From contig JAWOGF010000024.1 in assembly GCA_046497075.1 (NCBI GenBank), positions 1-59,060 on the forward strand: a stretch of 59,060 nt of DNA. Reading direction: 5' to 3'. Below, one piece after another: positions 45,268-54,368 of the stretch. Below the pieces are notes generated by a model. That model was not told the DNA's origin. It saw only the letters and a list, made by a program, of their open reading frames with translations, and did no database searches. Position 1 is the stretch's first letter. Each line of letters opens with the position of its first letter. The position numbers and the translations under genes were made by a program. This DNA is from Saliniplasma sp046497075. GTDB taxonomy: Archaea > Thermoplasmatota > Thermoplasmata > Halarchaeoplasmatales > Halarchaeoplasmataceae.

Positions 45268-46710
45268 TTGCCTTTTGGAAGGAGTAAAAAAGAGAAAATA
45301 ACTCAGAGCGTACAAAACTATATATCAGAAGGTAAAAAAGAGCAGGCAAAGGGAAGAAGAACGCCTGCGAAGATGAAATATAGGTCAGCCTTACGCGAAC
45401 TGAGTAATAATGAGAGCATCCTTATGGAAGATCCAAAAGGATTTTCTGAACTATATAGAGAGATAGGTAAAGGTCTATATGAGATTGGAAGATACGATAC
45501 GGCTATAGAATCGTTTGAGAGAGCTCTTGACCTTAACGGAAACAACTTTAAGGCGTGGTTGCAAAAGGGCGAAACATATGTCAGTATGACGGATATGGAG
45601 GAGTACGCTTTAAATTGTTTTGAGGAAGCGCTGAAATTAGAACCCGATAATGTAAAAGCTTTAGAGAATAAAGCTAATCTTTTGATGTTCTTGGATAGGG
45701 AAAAGGAAGCGATAGAGACCTATAGAAAATTGATAAAAAGGGATAGTTCGAATATAAAGCATATTCACAAATTGGTTAAGAAAAGACCTGATGACCCAGA
45801 GTTATGGAAGTTAGAAGCAGAATATTTTGAGAGAAACAGAAAGAAAGATAAGGCAGCTAAAGCTTATGAAAAGATACTCAATTTAGACCCAAATAATGAG
45901 GAAGCCTTAGAAAAACTGATAGAACTCAGGCCGGATGATCCCAATATCCTTTTATCCCAGGCTGAAAAATTAGAGAAACAAGGTAAGGAGAAGGAAGCAC
46001 AGGAGATGTATCAGAAGGCCCTTGAACATGATCCAAAAAACAAGGAATTGATAGACAATTTGTTGGAGAAAAATCCAGATGATATAGATCTACTGAGGAA
46101 AAAAGCTGAATTATTAGAGGAACAGGGAGAAAATGTGAAGGCTTTGAAATATTACAAACAGATACATGAAATCGATCCAGAGGATATCACCTATTTCAAC
46201 AAAGCTTTAGAACTCAATCCAGAAAATATAAATCTTCTATATAAGAAAGGAGACGCACTATACAATACTGGAAAATACTTAGGGGCCTTGGAAACATACG
46301 AGAAGATAGTTGAATCGAACGAGGATGATATCGACCTATGGCATAATAAAGGTGCCTGTTTATACCAGCTTGGAAGATATGAAGAAGCTGCAGATGCTTT
46401 CGAAGAGGTCCTCAGTAGGGATAGTGATGACGTTATAGCAAGATTAAGTAAAGGTGCTGCTCTATACGAATTAGGGGAATACCAAGAAGCTATGGAAGAT
46501 TTCAATGAAGTGGTTAAAGCAGACCAGGAGACCCCGAGTGCCTGGTATTACAAGGCAAAGATAGCGGCGAAGCAAGGGAATACCAAATTGCTAAAACCTC
46601 TACTTACTAGAGCTATCTCTATGAAGGAAGAATACAAAGAAGAGGCTCAAGAAGATGAGGCTTTCGATGATGTAAGAGGTACTGCCGTTTTCCAGGAGAT
46701 CGTTTACTAG
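45268..46710 (+). CDS. TPR-repeat protein
   Basis: The 480-residue protein starts at TTG with aggggt nearby; no in-frame ATG or GTG is available. After a basic N-terminus it is made almost entirely of tetratricopeptide repeats of about 34 residues. Clear examples begin at about residues 67, 101 and 320-400 with A-x-x-x-Y/F-x-x-A and L-x-x-P-x-N signatures. It is a protein-interaction scaffold. The phosphoesterase gene follows after two bases, so the two are co-translated or at least co-transcribed. Confidence 0.85.
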   Translation: MPFGRSKKEKITQSVQNYISEGKKEQAKGRRTPAKMKYRSALRELSNNESILMEDPKGFSELYREIGKGLYEIGRYDTAIESFERALDLNGNNFKAWLQKGETYVSMTDMEEYALNCFEEALKLEPDNVKALENKANLLMFLDREKEAIETYRKLIKRDSSNIKHIHKLVKKRPDDPELWKLEAEYFERNRKKDKAAKAYEKILNLDPNNEEALEKLIELRPDDPNILLSQAEKLEKQGKEKEAQEMYQKALEHDPKNKELIDNLLEKNPDDIDLLRKKAELLEEQGENVKALKYYKQIHEIDPEDITYFNKALELNPENINLLYKKGDALYNTGKYLGALETYEKIVESNEDDIDLWHNKGACLYQLGRYEEAADAFEEVLSRDSDDVIARLSKGAALYELGEYQEAMEDFNEVVKADQETPSAWYYKAKIAAKQGNTKLLKPLLTRAISMKEEYKEEAQEDEAFDDVRGTAVFQEIVY

Positions 46711-46712
46711 TT

Positions 46713-47447
46713 ATGGAAAAAATAGACATCCTAAATGAAATTCATATCACGTCAGATTATTGTGTTTGGTATAGCCCAAAGAATGTTGTGATTCTAGCTG
46801 ATCTACATTTAGGATTGGAAGCTAGTTTAAAAGAAGATGGAATTTCACTCCCCCGTTTCCAAAAGGATGAGATATTAGATAGGTTGTCCACGATTTTAGA
46901 TAAATACAATCCCGAAACTGTGATAGTGAACGGTGATTTCAAACATGAATTTGGAAAGAACCGAAGAGAAGAGTTTTACGAAGTTATGGACGTGATCGAT
47001 TTCATAAAAGACCAGGTTGAGCTTATAATAATCAGGGGTAATCACGACAACTTTTTAAAAACCATAACTGAGAAAAAAAGGATCGTTTTTTATGAAAAAT
47101 ACATTGAGTTAGATAACATCACTATCACACATGGCCATGAAGATTTTCCCGATTTTGATTTTTTGATCATGGGACATGAACACCCCTCCATAAAGATCAG
47201 AGATGATATGGGAGCTTTCATCAAAATACCTTGTTATCTATTCCATAAAACCAAGAAAATATTGATTTTACCGGCTTTCAGCCCCCTATCCGAAGGACGA
47301 GACATGATAAGTGCTGATAGCTTTATCTCAGATAATTTGAAAGAAATCGATATAGAAGACTTCCATGTTTATGCTTTGACCGAGTCTGGACTGATGAACT
47401 TTAAAACCATCAAAGATATAAGGCAAGCTTATCCCGATATGTTATAA
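46713..47447 (+). CDS. archaeal metallophosphoesterase (calcineurin-like)
   Basis: The 244-residue enzyme has the full set of metallophosphoesterase motifs: ADLHLG (Asp30, His32), NGDFKHEFG (Asp75, His78), RGNHD (Asn110, His111), THGHED and MGHEHP. It belongs to the group of small archaeal phosphoesterases related to COG1407, some of which sit next to DNA-repair helicases. No such helicase is here; the partner is the TPR protein. Substrate unknown. Confidence 0.88.
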   Translation: MEKIDILNEIHITSDYCVWYSPKNVVILADLHLGLEASLKEDGISLPRFQKDEILDRLSTILDKYNPETVIVNGDFKHEFGKNRREEFYEVMDVIDFIKDQVELIIIRGNHDNFLKTITEKKRIVFYEKYIELDNITITHGHEDFPDFDFLIMGHEHPSIKIRDDMGAFIKIPCYLFHKTKKILILPAFSPLSEGRDMISADSFISDNLKEIDIEDFHVYALTESGLMNFKTIKDIRQAYPDML

Positions 47448-47493
47448 AGTAGGAACAAAAGATATATATAACTCCGGTAACCCTTTTTTCCCG

Positions 47494-47525
47494 AAAACAG
47501 TTAGTGATTAAAACAGTTAATGATT
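47494..47525 (+). repeat. tandem 16-base repeat upstream of dnaG
   Basis: aaaacagttagtgatt is followed directly by aaaacagttaatgatt, one mismatch. The first 12 bases recur in inverted orientation at 47652-47663, just before the dnaG TATA box. Confidence 0.6.
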
Positions 47526-47651
47526 AAATTACGCATCCAGATTAATTCACATATCATGATCATTACCCCTCATAATAATTCGAGTTCATATACGCCGATA
47601 AATTGAGTTGAATCAGGATTATTGTCCGATTGGGGTATAAACTTACTGTAA

Positions 47652-47680
47652 ACTAACTGTTTTCATAATATATAATAAAA
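47652..47680 (+). promoter_or_regulatory. dnaG promoter region with inverted copy of the upstream repeat
   Basis: actaactgtttt at 47652-47663 is the exact reverse complement of aaaacagttagt found at 47494. It is followed by an AT-rich run ataatatataataaaa (47665-47680) that would serve as the TATA box. The arrangement resembles an operator set for a dimeric regulator, on distance grounds only. Confidence 0.4.
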
Positions 47681-47693
47681 TTAGGTGTTCAAT

Positions 47694-48932
47694 ATGGATA
47701 TTGATCCAAGCACAACAAAATATGTCATCAGGACTAAACTAAAAGCTAATGGAGTCGTTGAAAAGCCCGACGTGGTAGGGGCAATCTTTGGACAAACAGA
47801 AGGACTACTAGGAGACGAATTGGACCTCAGAGACTTACAGAAAAGTGGCCGTATGGGCCGGATAGAAGTTAAGGTGAGTTCTTCTAAAGGTAAATCATCT
47901 GGAACTGTGTTGATCCCTTCTAGTTTAGATTTAGTAGAAACTTCTATTATGGCAGCAGCCCTAGAAACGATAGATAGAGTAGGACCCTGTAAAGCGGAGA
48001 TTGATGTTGAAGAGATCGAAGATGTAAGAAAAGCTAAAAGGACAAAGATCGTCGAAAGAGCAAAGGAACTTTTATCCGAGGTCATGGAATCTGATAAAGT
48101 TACTTCGGGTAATCTTACCGAATCGGTGCGACAGGAAGTACAGATGGAGGAGATCAGTGGTTATGGTGATTCACGATCACCAGCTGGGCCCAATGTCAAA
48201 GGATCCGATGCGATAATCATAGTTGAAGGTAGATCAGACGTACTTAACCTACTAAAATACGGCATCAAAAATGCAGTCGCCGTTGAAGGCACTAATATAC
48301 CAGATACCATCAAAGAATTATCAAAAGAGAGGGTTACAACAGCCTTTGTAGACGGTGATAGAGGGGGATCTCTTATACTCAAAGAACTCTTAGAAACCGC
48401 AGATGTAGATTATATTTCAGTCGCCCCAGAAAACAGTGAAGTAGAAGAGTTGACACAAAAACAGATAATGAAAGCCCTTCGGGCAAAGATCCCAAAAGAC
48501 CAGTATGTTGAAATGTATGATATAGACATACCTGATCAAAAACAAGAGAGGCGAAAGAAGAGCAAAAAAAAACGACAGGATAAGAGAAAGAAGAACAAAC
48601 AACAGAAACAACAGCAGAAACAAAAAAAACCACAATCAAAATTCGATGAGTACCGTGAAATAATCCAGGGAATAAAAAAGGAAAAAAAAGCTGTGATATT
48701 AGATCAAAATGATGAGACAATCGATGAAGTCCCTATCAGAAAATTAGCTGAGGAATTAAGTTCTCTAGATGGTAAAGCAAAGACAGTCATATTTAATGGG
48801 ATAGTCACTCAGCGGTTAGTCGATATCGCTAAAGAGGTCGATGCTGAGTTATTACTAGCAAGAAAGGTAGGCAATATTCCAAAATTACCTACCTCTCTAG
48901 AAATAATCTCATGGGATGAATTAACATCCTGA
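47694..48932 (+). CDS. dnaG: archaeal DnaG primase (TOPRIM)
   Basis: The archaeal DnaG family has a TOPRIM domain and is linked to RNA degradation by the exosome and to primase activity. The N-terminal helix-turn-helix region (about residues 1-110) is followed by the TOPRIM core with DAIIIVEGRSDVLNLL near residue 175 and FVDGDRGG near 220. From about residue 280 a run of Lys, Arg and Gln (about 35 residues) forms an unstructured linker, and a C-terminal domain ends the protein. ATG at 47694 follows aggtg; GTG at 47685 is possible. Confidence 0.92.
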   Translation: MDIDPSTTKYVIRTKLKANGVVEKPDVVGAIFGQTEGLLGDELDLRDLQKSGRMGRIEVKVSSSKGKSSGTVLIPSSLDLVETSIMAAALETIDRVGPCKAEIDVEEIEDVRKAKRTKIVERAKELLSEVMESDKVTSGNLTESVRQEVQMEEISGYGDSRSPAGPNVKGSDAIIIVEGRSDVLNLLKYGIKNAVAVEGTNIPDTIKELSKERVTTAFVDGDRGGSLILKELLETADVDYISVAPENSEVEELTQKQIMKALRAKIPKDQYVEMYDIDIPDQKQERRKKSKKKRQDKRKKNKQQKQQQKQKKPQSKFDEYREIIQGIKKEKKAVILDQNDETIDEVPIRKLAEELSSLDGKAKTVIFNGIVTQRLVDIAKEVDAELLLARKVGNIPKLPTSLEIISWDELTS

Positions 48933-49020
48933 TAGATCGGGTCCCATTAAAAACCCCTTTATTTTTCTTTTTGATTTGAAAAAGGGATAATTTTTTTATA
49001 TCAGTTACATCGCTGGAAAG

Positions 49021-51651
49021 ATGGTAATTATGACGAAATACGTGTATTCTTTTGAAGAAGGCAGTGCAGACATGAAAGACCTGTTGGGAGGAAAGGGTTC
49101 AAACCTAGCTGAGATGACCTCGATTGGATTGAACGTACCTCCCGGTTTTACGGTTACGACTGAAGCATGCTTGACATATTTAGATAAATCTGAACTTCCT
49201 GATGAAATTGAAGTCCAGATGAGAGAGAAGATGAATGAATTAGAGAAACAGATGGATCAGGAGTTTGGAGGTTCTGAAGATCCACTATTAGTTTCAGTCC
49301 GATCCGGTGCGGCTGTATCGATGCCGGGTATGATGGATACGGTTTTGAATTTAGGGTTGAACGATGAAAATCTAGATGCTTTGATCGAAAAAACCGATGA
49401 AAGATTCGCCTACGACAGTTATCGCCGTTTCATCAATATGTTCGGGGAGGTCGTTAGAGGTATTCCACATAGTGAATTTGAGAATGAATTCGATAAGATC
49501 AAAGATAAAAAAGATGTTGAGAATGATGTAGATTTGGATGCCGAGGGTATGAAAGAGGTCTGCGATGCATACAAGAAACTTGTTGAGGATATACCTGATG
49601 ACCCGTGGAAACAGCTTATGGAAGCGACTAAAGCGGTCTTCTCTTCCTGGGACAACGAGAGGGCTATCAGATACAGAAACCTAAATGACCTTCCACATGA
49701 TATGGGTACGGCGGTTAACGTTCAGGCCATGGTTTATGGTAACACCGGAGATGATTCTGGAAGTGGTGTAGCTTTTACTAGAGATCCATCAACTGGTGAG
49801 AACAAGATATACGGTGAATTTCTTCGAAATGCACAGGGAGAAGATGTTGTAGCAGGGATAAGAACACCACTTCATATCGATGACTTGAAAGAGATTTGGC
49901 CTGAGATATATGACGAGTTAGAAGAGGTCTGCCAGATATTAGAGGACGAGTACAAAGACATGCAGGACCTTGAATTCACTATCGAAGATGGGGAGTTATA
50001 CATACTTCAGACTAGGACTGGTAAAAGAACACCGAATTCAGCTGTCAAGATAGCCTATGATATGGTAGAAGAGGGTATCCTAAGTAAAGAAGTCGCTCTA
50101 TTAAGGGTTGAAGGGGACCAGATCGAGAAGATATTACACAAACAGATCGATACAGAAGCAGATGTTGAAAAGGTTACCAGCGGATTGAACGCATCACCAG
50201 GTGCAGCTTCCGGGAAAGTTGTTTTTGATACCGATGAGGCCGCCCGAAGGGGGGATGACGGTGAAGATATAATATTAGTAAGGTCTGAAACCACACCCGA
50301 TGATATACACGGTATGGCAGCGGCTCGAGGAGTACTGACAAGCAGAGGAGGAATGACAAGTCATGCAGCTGTTGTAGCAAGGGGCATGGGTCAGCCCTGT
50401 GTTGCAGGTGCCGAGGAGATCGAGATCGACCTTGAAAACGAGTACTTTAAAGTCGGGGATATAAAGGTTGAAGCTGATGACATCATCACGATAGATGGGA
50501 CCACTGGAGATGTCATTTTAGGTGAAGCACCTTTGATAGAACCAAAATTTACAATGGAATTTGAAAAACTTCTAGGTTGGGCCGACGATATCAGAAAGAT
50601 GGGAGTGTGGACAAATGCAGATACTCCAGAGGATGCCCAGAAAGCGTTGGAATTCGGTGCCGAAGGGATCGGTTTGACCAGAACAGAGCATATGTTCTTC
50701 GATCCAGAACGTTTGGGAGTGGTCCATCAGATGATAATTGCTAAGGATGAAGATGATCGGCAAAAAGCAATCGATGAACTCATGCCCATGCAGAAACAAG
50801 ACTTCAAGGGCTTGTTCAAAGTCATGGACGGATACCCGTTGACCATCAGATTACTGGATCCCCCGCTCCATGAATTCGCGCCTACAGAAGAGGAAGCACA
50901 GAAGGAATTGGCTAAAAAATTAGATATAGGATTAGACGAGATCAAGAAAAAGGTAGCACGATTAGGAGAAGCAAACCCTATGTTAGGGCACAGAGGGTGC
51001 AGACTGGGTATCACATACCCTGAGATCTACAAGATGCAGGTAAAAGCCATCCTAGAGGCGGCGTCTGAAGCACAGGAGGAAAGTATCGATGTTAAACCTC
51101 ATATCATGATCCCATTGATCGGCAATGTGAACGAACTCAAAGTCATCAAAGATGAGATAGTGTCACCCGCTGCGGAAGAAGTCTTCAGCGCGAATGCAGA
51201 AGTTGATTACGAAGTCGGTACTATGATAGAGATACCACGTGCCTCATTGACCGCCGATAGAATAGCTGAGGAGGCTGATTTCTTCTCATTCGGTACAAAC
51301 GACCTGACTCAGATGGGCTTTGGATTCAGTAGAGATGACGTTGGAACATTCATCCCTGAATACTTAGATAAAGGTATAATCGATAAGGACCCATTCCAGA
51401 TACTAGATCAGGAAGGTATCGGTCAATTAGTTAAAATGGGAACAGAAAAAGGGAGACAGACCAAAGAGGATCTCAGTGTTGGAATATGTGGTGAACACGG
51501 TGGAGAACCAAGTTCGGTCAAGTTCTGCTATAGGAACAACTTAGATTACGTGAGCTGCTCACCTTACCGAGTACCTGTTGCAAGGATAGCTGCAGCTCAG
51601 GTAGTAATCGAGGATGAATTGACCGTTGACGAAGGTGTCGACGGTTACTGA
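49021..51651 (+). CDS. ppdK: pyruvate, phosphate dikinase
   Basis: PPDK interconverts pyruvate, ATP and phosphate with PEP, AMP and pyrophosphate. The 876-residue product is full length. It has the nucleotide domain (GGKGSNLAEMTSIG near residue 24), the phosphohistidine swivelling domain with GGMTSHAAVVARGMG, and the PEP/pyruvate domain with TRTEHMFF, LGHRGCRLG, GTNDLTQMGFGFSRDD and the Cys of GICGEHGG. It links pyruvate made by fermentation to gluconeogenesis, or drives glycolysis. It is transcribed alone. Confidence 0.97.
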   Translation: MVIMTKYVYSFEEGSADMKDLLGGKGSNLAEMTSIGLNVPPGFTVTTEACLTYLDKSELPDEIEVQMREKMNELEKQMDQEFGGSEDPLLVSVRSGAAVSMPGMMDTVLNLGLNDENLDALIEKTDERFAYDSYRRFINMFGEVVRGIPHSEFENEFDKIKDKKDVENDVDLDAEGMKEVCDAYKKLVEDIPDDPWKQLMEATKAVFSSWDNERAIRYRNLNDLPHDMGTAVNVQAMVYGNTGDDSGSGVAFTRDPSTGENKIYGEFLRNAQGEDVVAGIRTPLHIDDLKEIWPEIYDELEEVCQILEDEYKDMQDLEFTIEDGELYILQTRTGKRTPNSAVKIAYDMVEEGILSKEVALLRVEGDQIEKILHKQIDTEADVEKVTSGLNASPGAASGKVVFDTDEAARRGDDGEDIILVRSETTPDDIHGMAAARGVLTSRGGMTSHAAVVARGMGQPCVAGAEEIEIDLENEYFKVGDIKVEADDIITIDGTTGDVILGEAPLIEPKFTMEFEKLLGWADDIRKMGVWTNADTPEDAQKALEFGAEGIGLTRTEHMFFDPERLGVVHQMIIAKDEDDRQKAIDELMPMQKQDFKGLFKVMDGYPLTIRLLDPPLHEFAPTEEEAQKELAKKLDIGLDEIKKKVARLGEANPMLGHRGCRLGITYPEIYKMQVKAILEAASEAQEESIDVKPHIMIPLIGNVNELKVIKDEIVSPAAEEVFSANAEVDYEVGTMIEIPRASLTADRIAEEADFFSFGTNDLTQMGFGFSRDDVGTFIPEYLDKGIIDKDPFQILDQEGIGQLVKMGTEKGRQTKEDLSVGICGEHGGEPSSVKFCYRNNLDYVSCSPYRVPVARIAAAQVVIEDELTVDEGVDGY

Positions 51652-51669
51652 AAAAACCTTTCTCTTTTT

Positions 51670-52110
51670 TTAATCACTTGGTTTTTGTTCCTTAGACCTA
51701 ATCCGTTTGTAACGAATATGTGTAGCTTGAAAACCGAGTTTTTTGTAGAATTCTCCTATACCAGGATTGTCTGTGTTTAAGTGAACAGAAGGGGATGTGT
51801 CTTCAGGTACGACCCGTTCCACCAGTTCACTACCGATACCCCGCCCCTGGAATTTTTCTTCCACAGCTAGATGTGCGATATGGAATTTGTCGAAAAAGGG
51901 AGTATAAACACCGGTTACAGCCCCTATCAATTCACCTTCATGATATGCTGCCATCGTTCTACCCTTTTTGATACAGTACCTTATATCTTCTCTTAAAGCT
52001 TCTTCAGAGATGAATTTATACAGATAGCTATGAAGTAAATTTGCGAGATCATCGAACGTTTTTTCATCTGGATTTTCATCTTCGTAGAGGATGTAATTGA
52101 TATTAGACAT
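51670..52110 (-). CDS. GNAT-family acetyltransferase
   Basis: The 146-residue single-domain protein has the acetyl-CoA loop VEEKFQGRGIGSELVERVV and the NPGIGEFYKKLGF signature. The N-terminal helices and the GAVTGVY strand complete the fold. It is 16 bases downstream of the DUF1611 gene on the same strand, so it likely acts with it. Its substrate may be an amino acid or a protein; not determined. Confidence 0.85.
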   Translation of the reverse strand: MSNINYILYEDENPDEKTFDDLANLLHSYLYKFISEEALREDIRYCIKKGRTMAAYHEGELIGAVTGVYTPFFDKFHIAHLAVEEKFQGRGIGSELVERVVPEDTSPSVHLNTDNPGIGEFYKKLGFQATHIRYKRIRSKEQKPSD

Positions 52111-52126
52111 AATATCCCTTGTTTAG

Positions 52127-53203
52127 TTAATGATTCTTCTTACGTTTCAAAATGAATTCTTTTTCGATAAGATCGGCTGTCTTGATCGGTCTGTCTTTCA
52201 AGGCATCTTCAGCGGGAACTCCATACTTTTCCTCATAACTTTCAATATATTCATCCACGTCGATCCCTCCCTCGTGATTTATACCTATAGAGATGACAGA
52301 ATCCGGATAAAAGAATTCTATCGTTTCTTTTTCTTCATCTAGATTAGGGGGGTCAAAATCTGGAAGACCATCCTTTTCTTTTCTCCCGGGTGCGTGGATT
52401 AGAACTATTCCATGGGGATGAACTCCTTTCATAAGGGCAAGAGGGTTACCCCCTTGGGGATGTGCTATGCAGGCCTGTCCTTCGATTATGATTACGTCCG
52501 CGTCCTCTTCGGTCGAGGCTCTCCAGACCAGGTGTTCGGCCTCACCACTCAAAAAATCTCCTCTTATACCATCAAGTGGGAAACCATATTTGGCACCCTG
52601 GATTATACCAGTTTGACCAGTGGCTACAAATAAAGGATTATAACCCCTTTCTTTCAGTTCTTTGTATAGTTCTGCGCAGAAAGTTCGCTTACCTATGGCA
52701 CAATCCGTACCTGAGACTAAAATACGTGGAGGAAAGTCGATGTCTCTAAGTTTACCAGTGAAAAAGTGTGGATCCTCTGGTTCCTTTCTGGTATCCCATA
52801 TCTCTACTCCATGTTTTTCCGCTTTCTTTTTGAATTCCTCTTCCTGAGATATATGATCGTGGCAGCCGTGTACGATATCCATACCGTTCTCCATCGCCTT
52901 TAAGAAAATATCCTTACTATCATAGGGAAAACCTCCTCCATCTCGAGCGATACCGTTGATGAAAGCTTCTGGTTTCCTATCCAATTTACCGATAGCCTCT
53001 TCGACACTTGAGAAGATAGGTATCGTCTTTTCTACGTGATCCAGTACCTCATGTGCGAAATCTTCATCCCTCGTACTGTCGATCACACCAACGATATCAT
53101 ATCTTTTTGAGAATCTTACCAATCCGTTGGCTGTTTTACCGTCTATCCTTCCGAACTCCCCCTCCGCATATATGAGTGCGGGTATATTTTTATCTTCAAA
53201 CAT
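52127..53203 (-). CDS. DUF1611 family P-loop protein (DgcN-like)
   Basis: This 358-residue protein has a Rossmann-like N-terminal domain (about 1-140) and a C-terminal P-loop domain with RILVSGTDCAIGKRTFCAEL. Also present are GQTGIIQ and DVIIIEGQACIAHPQGG, all typical of DUF1611. Some members have been reported to N-acetylate D-glutamate (DgcN), usually beside the epimerase-like DgcA, which is absent here. ATG at 53203 follows ggtg and lies within the last codons of the PLP-enzyme gene, giving an eight-base overlap. Confidence 0.85.
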   Translation of the reverse strand: MFEDKNIPALIYAEGEFGRIDGKTANGLVRFSKRYDIVGVIDSTRDEDFAHEVLDHVEKTIPIFSSVEEAIGKLDRKPEAFINGIARDGGGFPYDSKDIFLKAMENGMDIVHGCHDHISQEEEFKKKAEKHGVEIWDTRKEPEDPHFFTGKLRDIDFPPRILVSGTDCAIGKRTFCAELYKELKERGYNPLFVATGQTGIIQGAKYGFPLDGIRGDFLSGEAEHLVWRASTEEDADVIIIEGQACIAHPQGGNPLALMKGVHPHGIVLIHAPGRKEKDGLPDFDPPNLDEEKETIEFFYPDSVISIGINHEGGIDVDEYIESYEEKYGVPAEDALKDRPIKTADLIEKEFILKRKKNH

Positions 53204-54263
53204 CTTTAACACCCGATGTGATAACAACTACATGTTTCCCATCTATTCTATTTCCATTTCTATTTCCATTTCTATTTCCATTTCTATTTCCATTTCTATT
53301 TCTATTTCCATTTCTATTTCCATTTCTATTTCCATTTCCATTTCTATTTCCATTTCTATTTCCATTTCTATTTCCATTTCTATTTAAATACTCATCTAAA
53401 GCCCCTAACGCAGCTGCAGATGTGGGTAAACAACTAACATCCTCCTCTTCTCTTAATAATTTTTTATAATAGAGCATATCTTCATCGGTCAATCCTACAC
53501 CGATGCCACCAGTGTCGTATATCGCATTCACTGCCTCCTGACCGTCTAGAGATCTCCAGTTGAGTAAAGCTTCATTGATCTCTGTTTCAACGATATCTTC
53601 TGCATCCAATTGTAAAATGTCTTTGCTGTTCTTATCGATCGTTTCGATGATTGCGTTATTACCTAGACTAGAGGCAGCCAACATAATAGGTATATCTTTA
53701 GAACGGTTTTTTCTCCATAGGAGTCTGAAGCCAAGATGTATACCCGCTAAAGTTGTACCGTTTCCCACGGGTACGGAGATAGTTTTTGGTGTTTCATTCA
53801 ATTCTTCTTGGATCTCCTCCGCTATATCCACGTAGGCTACCATGGATATCGGTGTGTTTTTGTTCCCCGGGTTTGCATCGTACCATCCATTTTTCTCAGC
53901 CATTTCTCTACTCTTTTTCACTGATTCTTCATACCCTCCATCCACTCTGGTAACTTCACTCCCATACCTTTTCATCTGTTCGACATTCTCTCCAGTATAT
54001 TTTTTAGGAAGAAATACTTTGCAGTCAAGGTTAGATTCTCTCGCTACGAAACTCATAGCAACACCGTAATTCCCACACGAGCCCACGGTGATTGTATCAT
54101 AGTTCCGGATTATCGCGTCGTCGACATGCTGGATCGCCAATCTATCTTTATGTGTTCCAGTAGGGTTCTCTCCTTCAAGTTTCAAATAGAGTTCATCTAT
54201 GCCCCAGATCTTCTCGATATTTTTAGCTCGGATCAAGGATGTTTGGCCAATTCCGTAAGTCAT
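53196..54263 (-). CDS. PLP-dependent threonine-synthase-like enzyme with an NR/NG repeat expansion
   Basis: The 355-residue fold type II PLP enzyme has GENPTGTHKDRLA, with Lys39 likely binding PLP. It also has the phosphate loop GSCGNYGVAMS, the PVGNGTTLAGIHLGF segment and the C-terminal VVVITSGVKD. Between LDEYL (about residue 293) and IDGKHVVVITS it carries 46 residues made only of Asn-Arg and Asn-Gly pairs. They are encoded by 23 six-base units. Without them the enzyme would be about 309 residues. It may be a threonine synthase, a cysteine synthase-like lyase or a specialised enzyme working with DUF1611. Confidence 0.85.
   Translation of the reverse strand: MTYGIGQTSLIRAKNIEKIWGIDELYLKLEGENPTGTHKDRLAIQHVDDAIIRNYDTITVGSCGNYGVAMSFVARESNLDCKVFLPKKYTGENVEQMKRYGSEVTRVDGGYEESVKKSREMAEKNGWYDANPGNKNTPISMVAYVDIAEEIQEELNETPKTISVPVGNGTTLAGIHLGFRLLWRKNRSKDIPIMLAASSLGNNAIIETIDKNSKDILQLDAEDIVETEINEALLNWRSLDGQEAVNAIYDTGGIGVGLTDEDMLYYKKLLREEEDVSCLPTSAAALGALDEYLNRNGNRNGNRNGNRNGNGNRNGNRNGNRNRNGNRNGNRNGNRNGNRIDGKHVVVITSGVKDV
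53244..53381 (-). repeat. hexanucleotide repeat array inside the PLP-enzyme gene
   Basis: On the plus strand the units are tctatt and tccatt, which alternate with a few skipped alternations. 23 units cover 138 bases. In the coding direction they read AATAGA and AATGGA. Since six is a multiple of three, gain or loss of units never shifts the frame, so the array can vary in length and keep the C-terminus. Confidence 0.9.
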
Positions 54264-54368
54264 CTATTGTTATATCGATAAAGTATGACATAAATCTTAC
54301 CTTTTTATTTCAAGTCCTAATTATTAAATAGGCCTTTTACATTCCATATTAAAACAGGAGGTTTGGTT

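Noticed and set aside
53244..53381. CRISPR array
   Set aside because: Units are six bases with no spacers and lie inside a coding frame, so this is a microsatellite.
53127..53469. Plus-strand frames rich in Ile-Ser or Phe-Leu-Phe-Pro across the repeat array
   Set aside because: They are translations of the hexanucleotide array opposite the PLP-enzyme gene and have no start or flanking sequence of their own worth.
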